64,000 nucleotides of DNA from Devosia sp. Leaf420 (GCF_001425445.1 NZ_LMQU01000013.1:186001-250000), one strand, 5' to 3'. Shown: positions 1-10,066, counted from the first letter of the stretch. Notes: a model not told the origin generated them from the sequence alone. Numbers and translations are program-made.

Positions 1-1337
1 GGCTCACCATGAACCTGCTCGACACGCCGGGCCACTCCGACTTTTCCGAGGATACCTATCGCACGCTGACGGCCGTGGACGCGGCCATCATGGTGATCGA
101 CGCGGCCAAGGGCATCGAAAGCCAGACGTTGAAACTGTTCGAGGTGTGCCGCCTGCGCGACATTCCGATCATCACCTTCATCAACAAGGTGGACCGCGAG
201 GGCCTGGCGCCGCTCGATCTGATCGACGAAATCCAGAGCAAGCTGGCGCTCGACCTGACGCCGGTGCTGTGGCCGATCGGGCAGGGGGTGGATTTCCGGG
301 GTTATATCGACCTCCTGGAAAAGCGCGTGGTGACGCCGCAGGGCAAGACGCTGGCCGATTTCGAGGTGATCGACGATCTGCTGGAGGTCGAAAGCCTCGT
401 CGATGATCCTGTGTTCATGGTGGCGCTCGAGACGCTAGAACTGGCGCGGGCCATGTTGCCCGAATTCGATCTGCCGACCTTCCATGCGGGGCATATGAGC
501 CCGGTGCTGTTTGGCTCGGCGCTCAAGGGCATTGGCGTCGCTGAACTGCTGCGCACGCTGGGCGATTGGGGCCCGGAGCCGCGGCCGCAGCCTGCGCTGC
601 CAAACCCGATTGCGCCCGATGAAAAGAAGGTCTCGGGCTTCGTGTTCAAAGTGCAGGCGAATATGGACGCGAACCATCGCGACCGTATCGCCTTTGTGCG
701 CCTCTGCTCCGGCACCTTTACGCGCGGCATGCGCTTGAAGAATGTGCGTTCGGGCAAGGATATGGCGGTCGCCAATCCGATGTTCTTCTTCGGCAATAAT
801 CGAGAGCTGGCGGAAGAAGCCGTGGCGGGCGATATTGTTGGCATTCCCAATCACGGGACGCTGTCGGTGGGCGATACGTTGACCGAAGGCGCGACGATCA
901 ATGTGACCGGCATTCCGAACTTTGCGCCGGAGATCATTCGCCGTGTGCGTCTCGTCGACGCGATGAAGACCAAGCAGATGTCGAAGGCGCTATCCGATCT
1001 CGCGGAAGAAGGCGTAACGCAGGTGTTTCGCCGCATGGTGGGTGCGGACTGGATTGTCGGCGTTGTCGGGCAGTTGCAGCTCGAAGTTTTGGCGAGCCGG
1101 GTGAATAAGGAATATGGCGTGCCGATTACCTTTGAGCCGATGGGCTTTGAGGTGGCGCGCTGGGTCGATAGCGATGATGCGGACGAGTTGAAGCGCTTCA
1201 TTCAGGCGCAGAAGACCAATATGGCCGAGGACCGGGCCAATGCGCCGGTGTTTTTGGCGCAAAACGCGTGGTGGGCGGACCGGGCCAAGCAGGATTGGCC
1301 CAAGATCAAGTTCCTGACCACCAAGGAACGGCATTGA
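1..1337 (+). CDS. prfC: Peptide chain release factor 3 (5' end outside window)
   Basis: Translational GTPase that recycles RF1/RF2 from the ribosome after termination. The reading frame is open from base 3, so the start codon and P-loop lie upstream of the window. The visible part begins at the G3 motif DTPGH, followed by the RF3-typical DFSEDTYRTLTAVD. The G4 motif NKVD is near base 184. Domain II and the C-terminal RF3 domain (VTQVFRRMVGADWIVGVVGQ) follow. The stop overlaps the start of the next gene, so the two are probably one transcript. The choice of RF3 over EF-G rests on the DFSEDTYRTL signature and the short C-terminal half. Confidence 0.95.
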   Translation, partial: LTMNLLDTPGHSDFSEDTYRTLTAVDAAIMVIDAAKGIESQTLKLFEVCRLRDIPIITFINKVDREGLAPLDLIDEIQSKLALDLTPVLWPIGQGVDFRGYIDLLEKRVVTPQGKTLADFEVIDDLLEVESLVDDPVFMVALETLELARAMLPEFDLPTFHAGHMSPVLFGSALKGIGVAELLRTLGDWGPEPRPQPALPNPIAPDEKKVSGFVFKVQANMDANHRDRIAFVRLCSGTFTRGMRLKNVRSGKDMAVANPMFFFGNNRELAEEAVAGDIVGIPNHGTLSVGDTLTEGATINVTGIPNFAPEIIRRVRLVDAMKTKQMSKALSDLAEEGVTQVFRRMVGADWIVGVVGQLQLEVLASRVNKEYGVPITFEPMGFEVARWVDSDDADELKRFIQAQKTNMAEDRANAPVFLAQNAWWADRAKQDWPKIKFLTTKERH

Positions 1338-2503
1338 GCGCCCCCGATCGCATAGAGGAATTTGTCCTCGCGCTGCAGACCGGCTTTATCGATGGGTCGA
1401 TCATCAAGCTTAGGCTTGGCGGCTATCATGGCGCCGAGGCGGACTTGAAGAGCGTCGAGGGCCGAAAGGTGGCGCTTAAGGCCGGCGAGCGGATGAGCCT
1501 CGTCTGGAGCTACAAGACCCGGGACATCACCAAGAACCTGATCATCGACGAAGCCCTGAGTTTTGTCCGTGATGGCTTGTCGACGTCGTTTCGCAGCGGA
1601 CGGCTGGAGACGAGGGATTTCGACCTGCAGATCGAGCGGCAGGGCGACAAGTTTCGGCTGAAAAGGACCGAAGTCTCGGGGCGCGAAGTGGCGACCGGCG
1701 GGCACGATCGGGTAAAGAACCGGCCGCTTGAGGCGGGTGCAAAGCCGTGGATGCAGGCGCTGGGCATTGCCGGTGCGGACGGCAAGGTCCTGGCGGCGTC
1801 GCAGGATAAGTTTCGACAAATCAACAAGATGGTCGAAATTTTTGCGCCTTTGATTCACGAGCTTTCGGCCAAGACGCCGCGCATTGTCGATATGGGCGCG
1901 GGCAAGGGCTATCTCGATTTTGCGCTGTTCGATTATCTGCAGGGTAAGGGTGTGCCGGCCGAGGTGATCGGCGTCGAGATGCGGCCCAAGCTCGTGGATG
2001 ACGGCAATAAGCTGGCAGCGCAGAGTGGGTTCGAGGCGCTGCGGTTCGTGCCGGGGTCGATCCTCGACTATGACGCGAGCGGCGCCGATGCGGTGATTGC
2101 GCTTCACGCCTGCGACACGGCGACCGATGATGCGATCTTCAAGGGGATTTCGGCCGGTGCCGAGCTGATTGCCGTGGCGCCGTGCTGCCACAAGCAGGTG
2201 CGGCGGCAGATGGAGGCTGGCGCTTCGGACAATCGGCTGGAGTTCCTGCTTCGCCACGGCACCTTCATGGAAAAGCAGGCGGAGATGGTGACCGATGGTC
2301 TGCGGGCGCTGTTGCTCGAAGCCTCGGGCTATCGGACCAAGGTGTTCGAGTTTGTCTCGGATGCGCATACGCCCAAGAATAATCTGATCGTGGCGCAAAA
2401 GGGCAAGGCTGGCTCGCGCGAGGCGGCGCTGAAGAAGGTGGCTGAGGTGAAAGCCATGTTCGGGATCGAGCGGCATTATCTTGAGGGGTTGCTGGGGCTT
2501 TAG
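1334..2503 (+). CDS. SAM-dependent methyltransferase (Methyltransf_32-like)
   Basis: 389-residue protein with a Rossmann methyltransferase domain in its second half. The SAM-binding glycine motif is VDMGAGKGYLDFALFDYL, followed by an acidic GVEMRP strand end. An HACDTATDDAI segment and a PCCH motif follow, typical of the Methyltransf_32 family (GSTCD-like, possibly RNA or protein directed). The first ~180 residues have no recognised function. The start is a TTG whose last two bases belong to the prfC stop (TTGA overlap), with AAGGA just upstream, so translation is probably coupled to prfC. The substrate cannot be told from sequence. Confidence 0.8.
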   Translation: MSAPDRIEEFVLALQTGFIDGSIIKLRLGGYHGAEADLKSVEGRKVALKAGERMSLVWSYKTRDITKNLIIDEALSFVRDGLSTSFRSGRLETRDFDLQIERQGDKFRLKRTEVSGREVATGGHDRVKNRPLEAGAKPWMQALGIAGADGKVLAASQDKFRQINKMVEIFAPLIHELSAKTPRIVDMGAGKGYLDFALFDYLQGKGVPAEVIGVEMRPKLVDDGNKLAAQSGFEALRFVPGSILDYDASGADAVIALHACDTATDDAIFKGISAGAELIAVAPCCHKQVRRQMEAGASDNRLEFLLRHGTFMEKQAEMVTDGLRALLLEASGYRTKVFEFVSDAHTPKNNLIVAQKGKAGSREAALKKVAEVKAMFGIERHYLEGLLGL

Positions 2504-2533
2504 GGGCTGCCGAAATATCTGGAGCTGCCTGGA

Positions 2534-2690
2534 CATCCCCCTCATCCGGCGCTGCGCGCCACCTTCTCCCCTAGAGGGAGAAGAATGGTGCGGTGCTTTT
2601 GGATGCATAGGGTCCCTCTTATTCCTCTCCCACTCGGGGAGAGGGTGGATCGCGCAAAGCGCGAGACGGGTGAGGGGGCTCTAACGTAGG
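2534..2690. repeat. Intergenic two-armed palindromic repeat (REP/BIME-like)
   Basis: Two imperfect inverted arms face each other across about 40 bases. The left arm has CCCCTCATCCGGCGCTGCGC then CTTCTCCCCTAGAGGGAGAAG. The right arm is CTCTCCCACTCGGGGAGAGG then CGCGCAAAGCGCGAGACGGG. Each arm also folds locally into a hairpin. This looks like a mobile intergenic palindrome and could act as a transcription terminator after the methyltransferase gene. A related but different element lies at 34135-34256. Confidence 0.75.
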
Positions 2691-2770
2691 TCAGCCATTC
2701 ACCCTTCCGCCTACCCAACCTCGCTCGTGTGGCCTATATCCTCATGCACCAGCAAGCCTAAAAGGTCCCC

Positions 2771-3091
2771 ATGACCAAGATCACCTTTGTTACTTCAAGC
2801 GGCGACCGCATCGAGACGGAAGCCGAAAACGGCGCGACCGTGATGGAAACGGCCATCATCAACGCCGTGCCTGGAATTGTCGCGGAATGCGGCGGCGCCT
2901 GCACCTGCGCAACATGCCATGTCTATGTCGATGATGCCTGGCGCGAGACTGTCGGCGGGCCTTCGATGATGGAAGAAGACATGCTCGATTTCGCCTTCGA
3001 CGTGAAGGATGCGAGCCGGCTGTCCTGCCAGATCAAGGTGAAGGACAATCTCGACGGGCTCGTCGTTCACGTGCCGACCCGGCAGGGCTAA
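2771..3091 (+). CDS. [2Fe-2S] ferredoxin, adrenodoxin/putidaredoxin type
   Basis: 106-residue electron carrier. The cluster ligands are visible as CGGACTCATC (C-x5-C-x2-C) plus the distal Cys in RLSCQI. The acidic WRETVGGPSMMEEDMLDF segment is typical of the vertebrate-type/putidaredoxin class. It lies just upstream of siroheme synthase and sulfite reductase genes, which need low-potential electrons, and a second ferredoxin plus a ferredoxin-NADP reductase lie 5-6 kb downstream. A role in supplying the reductase is an inference from context. AAAGG sits 5-9 bases before the ATG. Confidence 0.92.
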   Translation: MTKITFVTSSGDRIETEAENGATVMETAIINAVPGIVAECGGACTCATCHVYVDDAWRETVGGPSMMEEDMLDFAFDVKDASRLSCQIKVKDNLDGLVVHVPTRQG

Positions 3092-3124
3092 GCGCCTCAG
3101 GCAATTCCAGCATTTCGCGTAGAG

Positions 3125-3144
3125 GCGGTTGGCCGCATTTTTTT
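3125..3144 (+). terminator. Possible weak terminator after ferredoxin
   Basis: Short GCGG-TTGG-CCGC hairpin followed by seven T residues, 33 bases downstream of the ferredoxin stop. The stem is only 4 bp, so efficiency is doubtful. Confidence 0.45.
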
Positions 3145-3163
3145 GCCTGCCACCGCCATTCCA

Positions 3164-3225
3164 CCTTAGCGTCATTCTAAGGTAACCCTGCCAAGGGAAA
3201 TATAAAAGCGATTGAATTTCAACGC
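3164..3225 (+). promoter_or_regulatory. Two palindromes in the cysG promoter region
   Basis: CCTTAG-N7-CTAAGG (3164-3182) and a second imperfect palindrome centred on TTGAATTTCAA (3208-3225, flanked by GCG and CGC) lie 57-118 bases before the cysG start. Both have the size of dimeric regulator operators. No regulator gene is in the window, so the identity of the binding protein is unknown. Confidence 0.4.
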
Positions 3226-3281
3226 CTTGCTCCAATCCCTTGCCTGCGACTATTTTGGCGCACAATTGGAATAGGACTAGT

Positions 3282-4676
3282 ATGACTCGCCTCAACACAT
3301 TTCCGTTGAGCTACAAGGTCAAGGGCAAGCGCATCATCATCGTCGGTGGCACCGACGAGGCCCTGAACAAAGTCCGGTTGATCGCTAAGACTACTGCTTC
3401 GATAGAGATATATACGCGACAGGTTGAGACGGATTTTTCCGGCTACGATCTGACCATTTTCGAGCGGCCGCTGGCCGTCGGTGATATCGATGGCGCTGCC
3501 ATGGTGTTCGTGGCTGACGAGGGCCCGGATGGCGCGTTGGCCGCCGCTGAGGCGCGCCGGCTGAACATTCCGCTCAATGTGGTGGACGTCCCTGACCAGT
3601 GCGATTTCTATACCCCCTCCATCGTTGATCGGGCGCCGCTGAGCGTCGCCATTTCGAGCGAAGGCGATGCGCCGGTTTTGGCGCGGCTGGTGCGCGCGCA
3701 GATCGAGGCGCTGCTCTCGCCCGGTATCGGGAAAATCGCCGGTCTGGCCGGTGGTTTACGCCAGAAGGTTGAGAGCCTGATTCATGATGGCGCCGCCCGG
3801 CGTCGCTACTACGAGGATTTGGTGACTTCGCCTGCCATCGAGAGCGCTTTGGCGCAGGGGCATGGCGAGGCTGAGGCAATCAAGCTGCTTGAGAGCCACG
3901 TTGCGACGGGTTCTGGCGCCGGCGTCGTCTGGCTGATCGGGGCAGGGCCGGGTTCGGCTGATCTGCTGACCCTCCGGGCGCAGCGCTATCTGCAGCAGGC
4001 GGATGTGGTGGTCTATGACCAACTCGTGCCGGCCGAAGTGGTGCAGATGGGGCGGCGCGATGCCGAGCAAATCTCGGTCGGTAAATCCAAGGGCAACCAT
4101 AGTTTCACCCAAAGCCAGATCAATGCGTTGATCGTGCGGCTCGCGGGCGAGGGCAAGCGCGTGGCGCGGCTCAAGTCGGGCGACCCAATGGTGTTCGGGC
4201 GAGCCGGCGAGGAAATCGCGGCGCTGCGTGACGCTGGGATTGGCTTCGAAATCGTGCCGGGCGTGACGTCGGCGCTCGCGGCTGCAGCCGATACAGCGAC
4301 ACCGGTGACGCTGCGGAAAGTGTCGACTGGCTTGGTCGTTGCGACGGCGCATGGGGCTGAGGATAGCGAATTGGCGCATTGGGCGGCTCTGTCGCTGACG
4401 GGGCTGACCCTCGCGCTTTATATGGGCAAATCGATCGCGGCGGAGACGGCGGCACGGCTGCTTGCGGCTGGTGCCGAGGCTGATCTGCCAATCGGCATCG
4501 TCGTCAATGCGGGACGGGCGAGCAGCCGGTCCTATTCGGGAAATCTGGGCGAATTGGCGCGCGGCGCGGTCGCATTCGAGGATGGCCCTGCCGTCATTCT
4601 CGTTGGCCGGGCCGTGGCGCATGGCGATTGGGTTGAGGCCGTCGCCGGAGAATTGGAAAGTTTCAAGGTAGCATGA
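3282..4676 (+). CDS. cysG: Siroheme synthase (uroporphyrinogen methyltransferase / precorrin-2 dehydrogenase / ferrochelatase)
   Basis: 464-residue fusion that makes siroheme, the cofactor of the reductase encoded two genes downstream. The N-terminal ~210 residues form the NAD-dependent dehydrogenase/chelatase module (IIIVGGTDEALNKVRL; CDFYTPSIVDRAPL). The C-terminal ~250 residues form the SUMT methyltransferase (LIGAGPGSADLLTLRAQRYL; YDQLVP; KSGDPMVFGRAGEE; EIVPGVTSALAA). The ATG at 3282 fits homologues better than the upstream in-frame start. Its stop overlaps the next start (ATGA), so cysG, DUF2849, cysI and cysH form one tightly coupled operon. Confidence 0.95.
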   Translation: MTRLNTFPLSYKVKGKRIIIVGGTDEALNKVRLIAKTTASIEIYTRQVETDFSGYDLTIFERPLAVGDIDGAAMVFVADEGPDGALAAAEARRLNIPLNVVDVPDQCDFYTPSIVDRAPLSVAISSEGDAPVLARLVRAQIEALLSPGIGKIAGLAGGLRQKVESLIHDGAARRRYYEDLVTSPAIESALAQGHGEAEAIKLLESHVATGSGAGVVWLIGAGPGSADLLTLRAQRYLQQADVVVYDQLVPAEVVQMGRRDAEQISVGKSKGNHSFTQSQINALIVRLAGEGKRVARLKSGDPMVFGRAGEEIAALRDAGIGFEIVPGVTSALAAAADTATPVTLRKVSTGLVVATAHGAEDSELAHWAALSLTGLTLALYMGKSIAAETAARLLAAGAEADLPIGIVVNAGRASSRSYSGNLGELARGAVAFEDGPAVILVGRAVAHGDWVEAVAGELESFKVA

Positions 4677-5002
4677 GCAAGGAAATCCTTACGGGGAACG
4701 AATTGATCTCGGGTGCGACGGTTTACCTGTCGGCATCCGGCGATTGGGTGGAAGCGCTGAGCGCGGCGCGTCTTTTTGAGAAGGAAGACGCAGCCGAGCG
4801 CGATGGCGCTGTTGCGGCGACCAAGGCGACCGGTCGCGTGATCAGCCTTGAAATCGAAGAAGTCGATGTCGTCGATGGGCAGATCGTGCCCAAGCGGCTT
4901 CGCGAACGTATCCGGGCTGCGGGTCCCACCGCGCCATTGACGCTCCACGGGCAGGCTTACGACCGCCAACATTTGGGTGAGGACGGTCATGTATCGATAT
5001 GA
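4673..5002 (+). CDS. DUF2849 domain protein of the sulfite reduction operon
   Basis: 109-residue small protein matching the DUF2849 pattern (ISGATVYLSASGDWVEAL near the N terminus; RERIRAAGPTAPLTLHGQAY near the C terminus). The family is almost always found between cysG and the siroheme reductase gene in alphaproteobacteria, but its function is not established. It overlaps cysG by 4 bases and the downstream reductase gene by 14 bases, indicating translational coupling. A role in reductase maturation or cofactor delivery is only a guess. Confidence 0.85.
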   Translation: MSKEILTGNELISGATVYLSASGDWVEALSAARLFEKEDAAERDGAVAATKATGRVISLEIEEVDVVDGQIVPKRLRERIRAAGPTAPLTLHGQAYDRQHLGEDGHVSI

Positions 5003-6647
5003 CGAATTTGACGCCGCGTTCGTCGCGGGCCGCACGGCGCAGTTCGCCGATCAGGTGAAGCGCCGCATTTCGGGGGAACTGAGCGAGGATCAGTTCCGGC
5101 CGCTGCGGCTGATGAACGGTCTCTATCTGCAGCTCCACGCCTATATGCTGCGCGTCGCCGTGCCTTATGGCACGCTTTCGTCCAAGCAGATGCGCAAGCT
5201 CGCCCACATCGCGCGGGTCTACGACCGTGGCTATGGCCATTTCACCACGCGCCAGAACATCCAGTACAACTGGCCTAAGCTGAAGGACATTCCGGTCATT
5301 CTGGAAGAGCTGGCATCGGTGGAGATGCACGCGATCCAGACCTCGGGCAATTGCATCCGCAATGTCACGACGGACCAGTTTGCCGGCGCCGCTGCCGATG
5401 AGATCATCGATCCGCGGCCAGTCGCCGAAATCCTGCGCCAGTGGTCGAGCCTTCATCCCGAATTCTCGTATCTACCGCGGAAGTTCAAGATCGCCATAAC
5501 CGGCGCACCGCAGGATCGCGCGGCCATCCGTTTCCACGACATCGGCCTGCAGGCGGCCGTGAACGGCGCCGGCGAGATCGGCTGGGAAGTGTGGGTTGGT
5601 GGTGGCCTCGGCCGTACGCCGATGATCGCCAAGCTGATCAACAGTTTTGTGCCCAATGAGCACCTGCTGGCTTATCTCGAATCCATCATGCGCGTTTACA
5701 ACCGCTATGGCCGCCGGGACAACAAGTACAAGGCGCGCATCAAGATCCTGGTGCACGAAGAGGGCCTTGAAACCATCAAGGGCCAGGTCGAGGCCGAATT
5801 CGCCGAAGTTCGCGGCGGTGTTCTCACTCTGCCGAGCGAGGAAGTCGATCGCATCAGCGCCTATTTCGCACTGCCGGCCTTTGCGCAGCAAAGCGTGACC
5901 AAGATCGATGTGGCATATGAGTCGGTCATTGATCCTGCCTATGGCCGTTGGCTAGACAACAACATCAATGCCCATGCCCAGCCGGGCTATGCATCGGTAA
6001 CGATCTCGCTGAAGCCAGTGGGCGGGGCGCCAGGCGATGCGACGGATATGCAGATGGAGGTCGTCGCTGACCTCGCTGAACGGTATTCGTATGACGAGCT
6101 GCGCGTTACCCATGAACAGAACCTGGTTCTGCCGCATGTGGCGCTGGCCGATCTGCGGGCGGTGTATGATGCACTGGTGGCTGCCGAGCTGGCTGAGGGC
6201 AACAACAACCTCATCACCGATATGATCTGCTGCCCGGGCCTCGACTTCTGCGCCCTGGCCAATGCCCGCTCTATTCCGATTGCGCAGGAGATTTCCAAAA
6301 AGTTCGCCGAGCCGGCGCGTCAGAAGGAAATCGGTGAGCTCAAGATTAAAATTTCAGGCTGCATCAACGCCTGTGGGCACCATCATGTGGGGCACATCGG
6401 CATTCTCGGCGTCGAGAAGAAGGGCGGCGAGCTCTATCAGATCACGCTGGGCGGTGACGCCACAGAGCATGCTTCGGTGGGCAAGATCATCGGGCCGGGT
6501 TTCGAGGCCGAGAACGTGCCGGGCGCTATCGAAAAGTTGGTCGATTTTTACATCGCCCAGCGCACGAGCGAATACGAAACTTTCATTGCAGCCTATCGGC
6601 GTCTTGGGGAAGCGCCGTTCAAGGAGGCCCTCTATGGGACTGCCTAA
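4989..6647 (+). CDS. cysI: Siroheme [4Fe-4S] sulfite/nitrite reductase
   Basis: 552-residue ferredoxin-type reductase that transfers six electrons to sulfite (or nitrite). Two ferredoxin-like half domains alternate with siroheme-binding domains. The substrate-side motif TTRQNIQYNW is near residue 85. The cluster and siroheme ligands are CCPGLDFC and SGCINACGHHHVGHIG in the C-terminal half. Placement with cysG and cysH argues for sulfite over nitrite. There is no flavoprotein subunit, so electrons probably come from ferredoxin. The ATG at 4989 lies inside the DUF2849 gene, and the 3' end overlaps cysH by 14 bases. Confidence 0.92.
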   Translation: MYRYDEFDAAFVAGRTAQFADQVKRRISGELSEDQFRPLRLMNGLYLQLHAYMLRVAVPYGTLSSKQMRKLAHIARVYDRGYGHFTTRQNIQYNWPKLKDIPVILEELASVEMHAIQTSGNCIRNVTTDQFAGAAADEIIDPRPVAEILRQWSSLHPEFSYLPRKFKIAITGAPQDRAAIRFHDIGLQAAVNGAGEIGWEVWVGGGLGRTPMIAKLINSFVPNEHLLAYLESIMRVYNRYGRRDNKYKARIKILVHEEGLETIKGQVEAEFAEVRGGVLTLPSEEVDRISAYFALPAFAQQSVTKIDVAYESVIDPAYGRWLDNNINAHAQPGYASVTISLKPVGGAPGDATDMQMEVVADLAERYSYDELRVTHEQNLVLPHVALADLRAVYDALVAAELAEGNNNLITDMICCPGLDFCALANARSIPIAQEISKKFAEPARQKEIGELKIKISGCINACGHHHVGHIGILGVEKKGGELYQITLGGDATEHASVGKIIGPGFEAENVPGAIEKLVDFYIAQRTSEYETFIAAYRRLGEAPFKEALYGTA

Positions 6648-7908
6648 ACTCGCGCCCGCTAAGGCGGCGCATGACAAGCTGAAGTCGCTGGGCATTCTGG
6701 CGCTCAATGGCATGTTTGACGAAATGGATGCGGTCGGCGTCTTGCGCTACGCCGTGTCCGATGTGCTTCCCGGCGATCTTGCTATCGTCTCGTCCTTCGG
6801 GGCGGACTCGGCGGTGCTGCTGCATATGGTGGCGCAGGTCGATCCATCGATGCCGGTCTATTTCCTCGAGACCGGCAAGCATTTTGCCGAGACGCTCGAT
6901 TATGTCGAAACGCTGAAGAAGCAATTCGGCTTGATCAATGTGCGCGCGATCCATCCGGACCCGAAGGATGTAGCGCGGTTCGATCCCAATGGCGACCTTT
7001 GGGAGACCGATCCGGATTCCTGCTGCCATATCCGCAAAACCGAGCCGCTTGAGCCGATCACCGAGCAATATGGTGGCTGGGTTACGGGGCGGAAGCGCTA
7101 TCAGACCAAGGAACGCGGCGTGCTGCCGCATTTTGAATTGACCAGCGATGATCGCATCAAAGTCAATCCGCTGGCCTATTTCTCCGATATCGACGTCATC
7201 GAATACCGCCAGAAGCATAACTTGCCCGAGCATCCGCTCTATGCCAAAGGCTACAAGTCCATTGGCTGCGCGCCTTGCACCTCGGTGGTTGCCGAGGGTG
7301 AAGATCCGCGCGCCGGACGGTGGCGCGGCCTCAATAAGAAGGAATGCGGCATCCATTATGATTTCAGTGGAGCGATCGCCAATCCGATGACTGCTGCAGC
7401 CCGCCATACGCTCTGGAAAGACGGCGCGTTCATCGCCGACCCGTTCAAGGACTGGGTGGAGGGCACTGCGCCATCCGAAGCGCGCTATACCCACGTCCCG
7501 TTGCCGGAGTTTCTGGCGAACCGTGCCGAGTATCTTGCAAACCAGCATCCGCTGGGGCTGCTGGTGTCGCCCGGTGAGAAGATCGAGGATGTTGTCGATG
7601 AGTTGTCGCGCTTCGCTTCGGTCGCGATAAAATTCCCAGCCTTCTCGGATGGGCGCGGCTATTCGACGGCGCGCCTTCTGGTTGAGCGGTTCAAATATGC
7701 GGGCGAAATCAGGGCTGTAGGCGATGTTCTGCAGGATCAGATTCCGCATATGCGCCGCTGTGGGTTCAATGCGCTGGTGGTCACCCACGAGCCGACCCGC
7801 GAAGCGCTGATCGAGAACCGCCTGCCGGAGATGGCGCTGTTTTATCAGCCGGTGGGCGTCACCGAAGTACCGGTCGGTACTCGGCCCTTCCTTCGTCGCG
7901 TTTCCTAG
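6634..7908 (+). CDS. cysH: Phosphoadenylyl/adenylyl-sulfate reductase fused to a DUF934 domain
   Basis: 424 residues in two parts. Residues 1 to ~257 are a CysH reductase: SSFGADSAVLL nucleotide-binding loop, Cys130-Cys131 and Cys212-Cys215 (CCH, CAPC) as [4Fe-4S] ligands, and catalytic Cys238 in KKECGIHY. The cluster cysteines mark it as the APS-using, iron-sulfur type. Residues ~258-424 match DUF934, which begins HTLWKDGAFIADPF and ends with RCGFNALVV. DUF934 is usually encoded by a separate neighbouring gene, so this is a fusion. It reduces activated sulfate to sulfite for the upstream reductase. Confidence 0.93.
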   Translation: MGLPKLAPAKAAHDKLKSLGILALNGMFDEMDAVGVLRYAVSDVLPGDLAIVSSFGADSAVLLHMVAQVDPSMPVYFLETGKHFAETLDYVETLKKQFGLINVRAIHPDPKDVARFDPNGDLWETDPDSCCHIRKTEPLEPITEQYGGWVTGRKRYQTKERGVLPHFELTSDDRIKVNPLAYFSDIDVIEYRQKHNLPEHPLYAKGYKSIGCAPCTSVVAEGEDPRAGRWRGLNKKECGIHYDFSGAIANPMTAAARHTLWKDGAFIADPFKDWVEGTAPSEARYTHVPLPEFLANRAEYLANQHPLGLLVSPGEKIEDVVDELSRFASVAIKFPAFSDGRGYSTARLLVERFKYAGEIRAVGDVLQDQIPHMRRCGFNALVVTHEPTREALIENRLPEMALFYQPVGVTEVPVGTRPFLRRVS

Positions 7909-7960
7909 GATAAGTGGAGCGCGTCGATCAGGTAATCCCTGGGGTTACTTCCAACACCGC

Positions 7961-9096
<1,136 letters not shown>

Positions 9097-9114
9097 GCCC
9101 ACCGAAAATGCGAT

Positions 9115-9185
9115 TGTCCCCCGGCCTTGAGCCGGGGGCCATCCCGAGATCTCAAGATGGATCCCGGCTCAAGGCAGGGATGACA
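9115..9185. repeat. REP-like palindromic repeat before second ferredoxin
   Basis: Contains the stem CCCCCGGC-CTTGA-GCCGGGGG and a second arm with TCCCGGCTCAAGGCAGGGA, the latter repeating the CTTGAGCCGGG core in opposite orientation. It lies between the reductase stop and the next ferredoxin and is a different type from the 7961-8026 element. Confidence 0.65.
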
Positions 9186-9281
9186 GCCGATGGTTTGAGG
9201 TGCACTTTGCCCAAACCAATGTCCTACTTGCCTTCCCGCCCCATACAACGCTAAGCACGCCCCGCTGTTGAGGAGCGCCCG

Positions 9282-9605
9282 ATGAAGATTTCCGTTACCG
9301 ACCAGGCAGGCGAAGTGCACGAGCTCGAAGGGCTCGAGGGCTGGCGCGTGATGGAGGTCATTCGCGATTGGGGTCTTAACATCAAGGCCGAGTGCGGCGG
9401 TGCGCTGAGCTGCGCCACATGCCATGTCTATGTCGATGATGATTGGCTCGGTGCGGTCGGTGCGCCGAGCGACGAGGAAGAGGATATGCTCGACAGCGTC
9501 GGCGATGTGAAATTGAACTCGCGCCTATCATGCCAGATCCTCTGCTCGGACGATCTCGATGGGCTGAAACTGACGCTGGCGCCGAGCGCTGCCAAAGACG
9601 CCTAG
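9282..9605 (+). CDS. Second [2Fe-2S] ferredoxin, putidaredoxin type
   Basis: 107 residues with the cluster motif CGGALSCATC (C-x5-C-x2-C) and distal Cys in RLSCQI. It shares the CATCHVYVDD.W core and the acidic EEDMLD segment with the ferredoxin at 2771 but differs elsewhere, so the two are diverged paralogues. It follows the ferredoxin-NADP reductase gene after a repeat element, suggesting a functional pair. GAGGAG just before the ATG supports the start. Its stop overlaps the stop of the opposing gene by 4 bases. Confidence 0.92.
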   Translation: MKISVTDQAGEVHELEGLEGWRVMEVIRDWGLNIKAECGGALSCATCHVYVDDDWLGAVGAPSDEEEDMLDSVGDVKLNSRLSCQILCSDDLDGLKLTLAPSAAKDA

Positions 9606-9925
9606 AGCGCGTTGATGTCGACGGGCTCGAAGCGGAGCGAAGTCGCTTCGCATTCGTGCCATTCCATTTCGGCGCCGGCCTGATCTTCCTTGCCATAGCA
9701 CCAGTCGCGCTCATTGAGCGCGGTGCCATAGACCGAGCGGGCCGCGCAATTGGCCCAGGTCTTTACGTCATTGCCGCTATTGCCGCGGCAAATGGCGTTT
9801 GCATCCTCATAAAGCTCGATGAGTTCCGGCGTCGTTTCCGACGGATCGGGAAACTGTTTGTCTCCCTGTGCATGGGCGGCGGGGACAATGGCAAGGGTAA
9901 GAGCGAAGACGGCGAGGGCTTTCAT
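9602..9925 (-). CDS. Small secreted protein with four cysteines, unknown function
   Basis: 107 residues. A Sec signal peptide (MKALAVFALTLAIVPAAHAQ, AHA-Q cleavage) precedes a mature part of about 87 residues. This has four cysteines (AICRGN, ANCAAR, DWCYGK, HECEAT), enough for two disulfides in the periplasm. No family is recognised with certainty. The start at 9925 was chosen because it begins the signal peptide; an upstream in-frame ATG would place 27 residues before it. It is convergent with the ferredoxin gene. Confidence 0.7.
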   Translation of the reverse strand: MKALAVFALTLAIVPAAHAQGDKQFPDPSETTPELIELYEDANAICRGNSGNDVKTWANCAARSVYGTALNERDWCYGKEDQAGAEMEWHECEATSLRFEPVDINAL

Positions 9926-10066
9926 GGGCAAACTCCGCGTTGGCAGAGAATGCTCGGCGAACATTGCGGCAGGACTGGGCCTGCTGGGCTCAGATTGTCG
10001 TTGCATTAAGAGACATCAGGCATATTGGAGGAAATACTAGCAATCATAATAACATAGGTTATTCAA

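Noticed and set aside
1202-2608. 468-residue open frame on the minus strand
   Set aside because: Antisense to the methyltransferase gene and the repeat after it; shadow composition.
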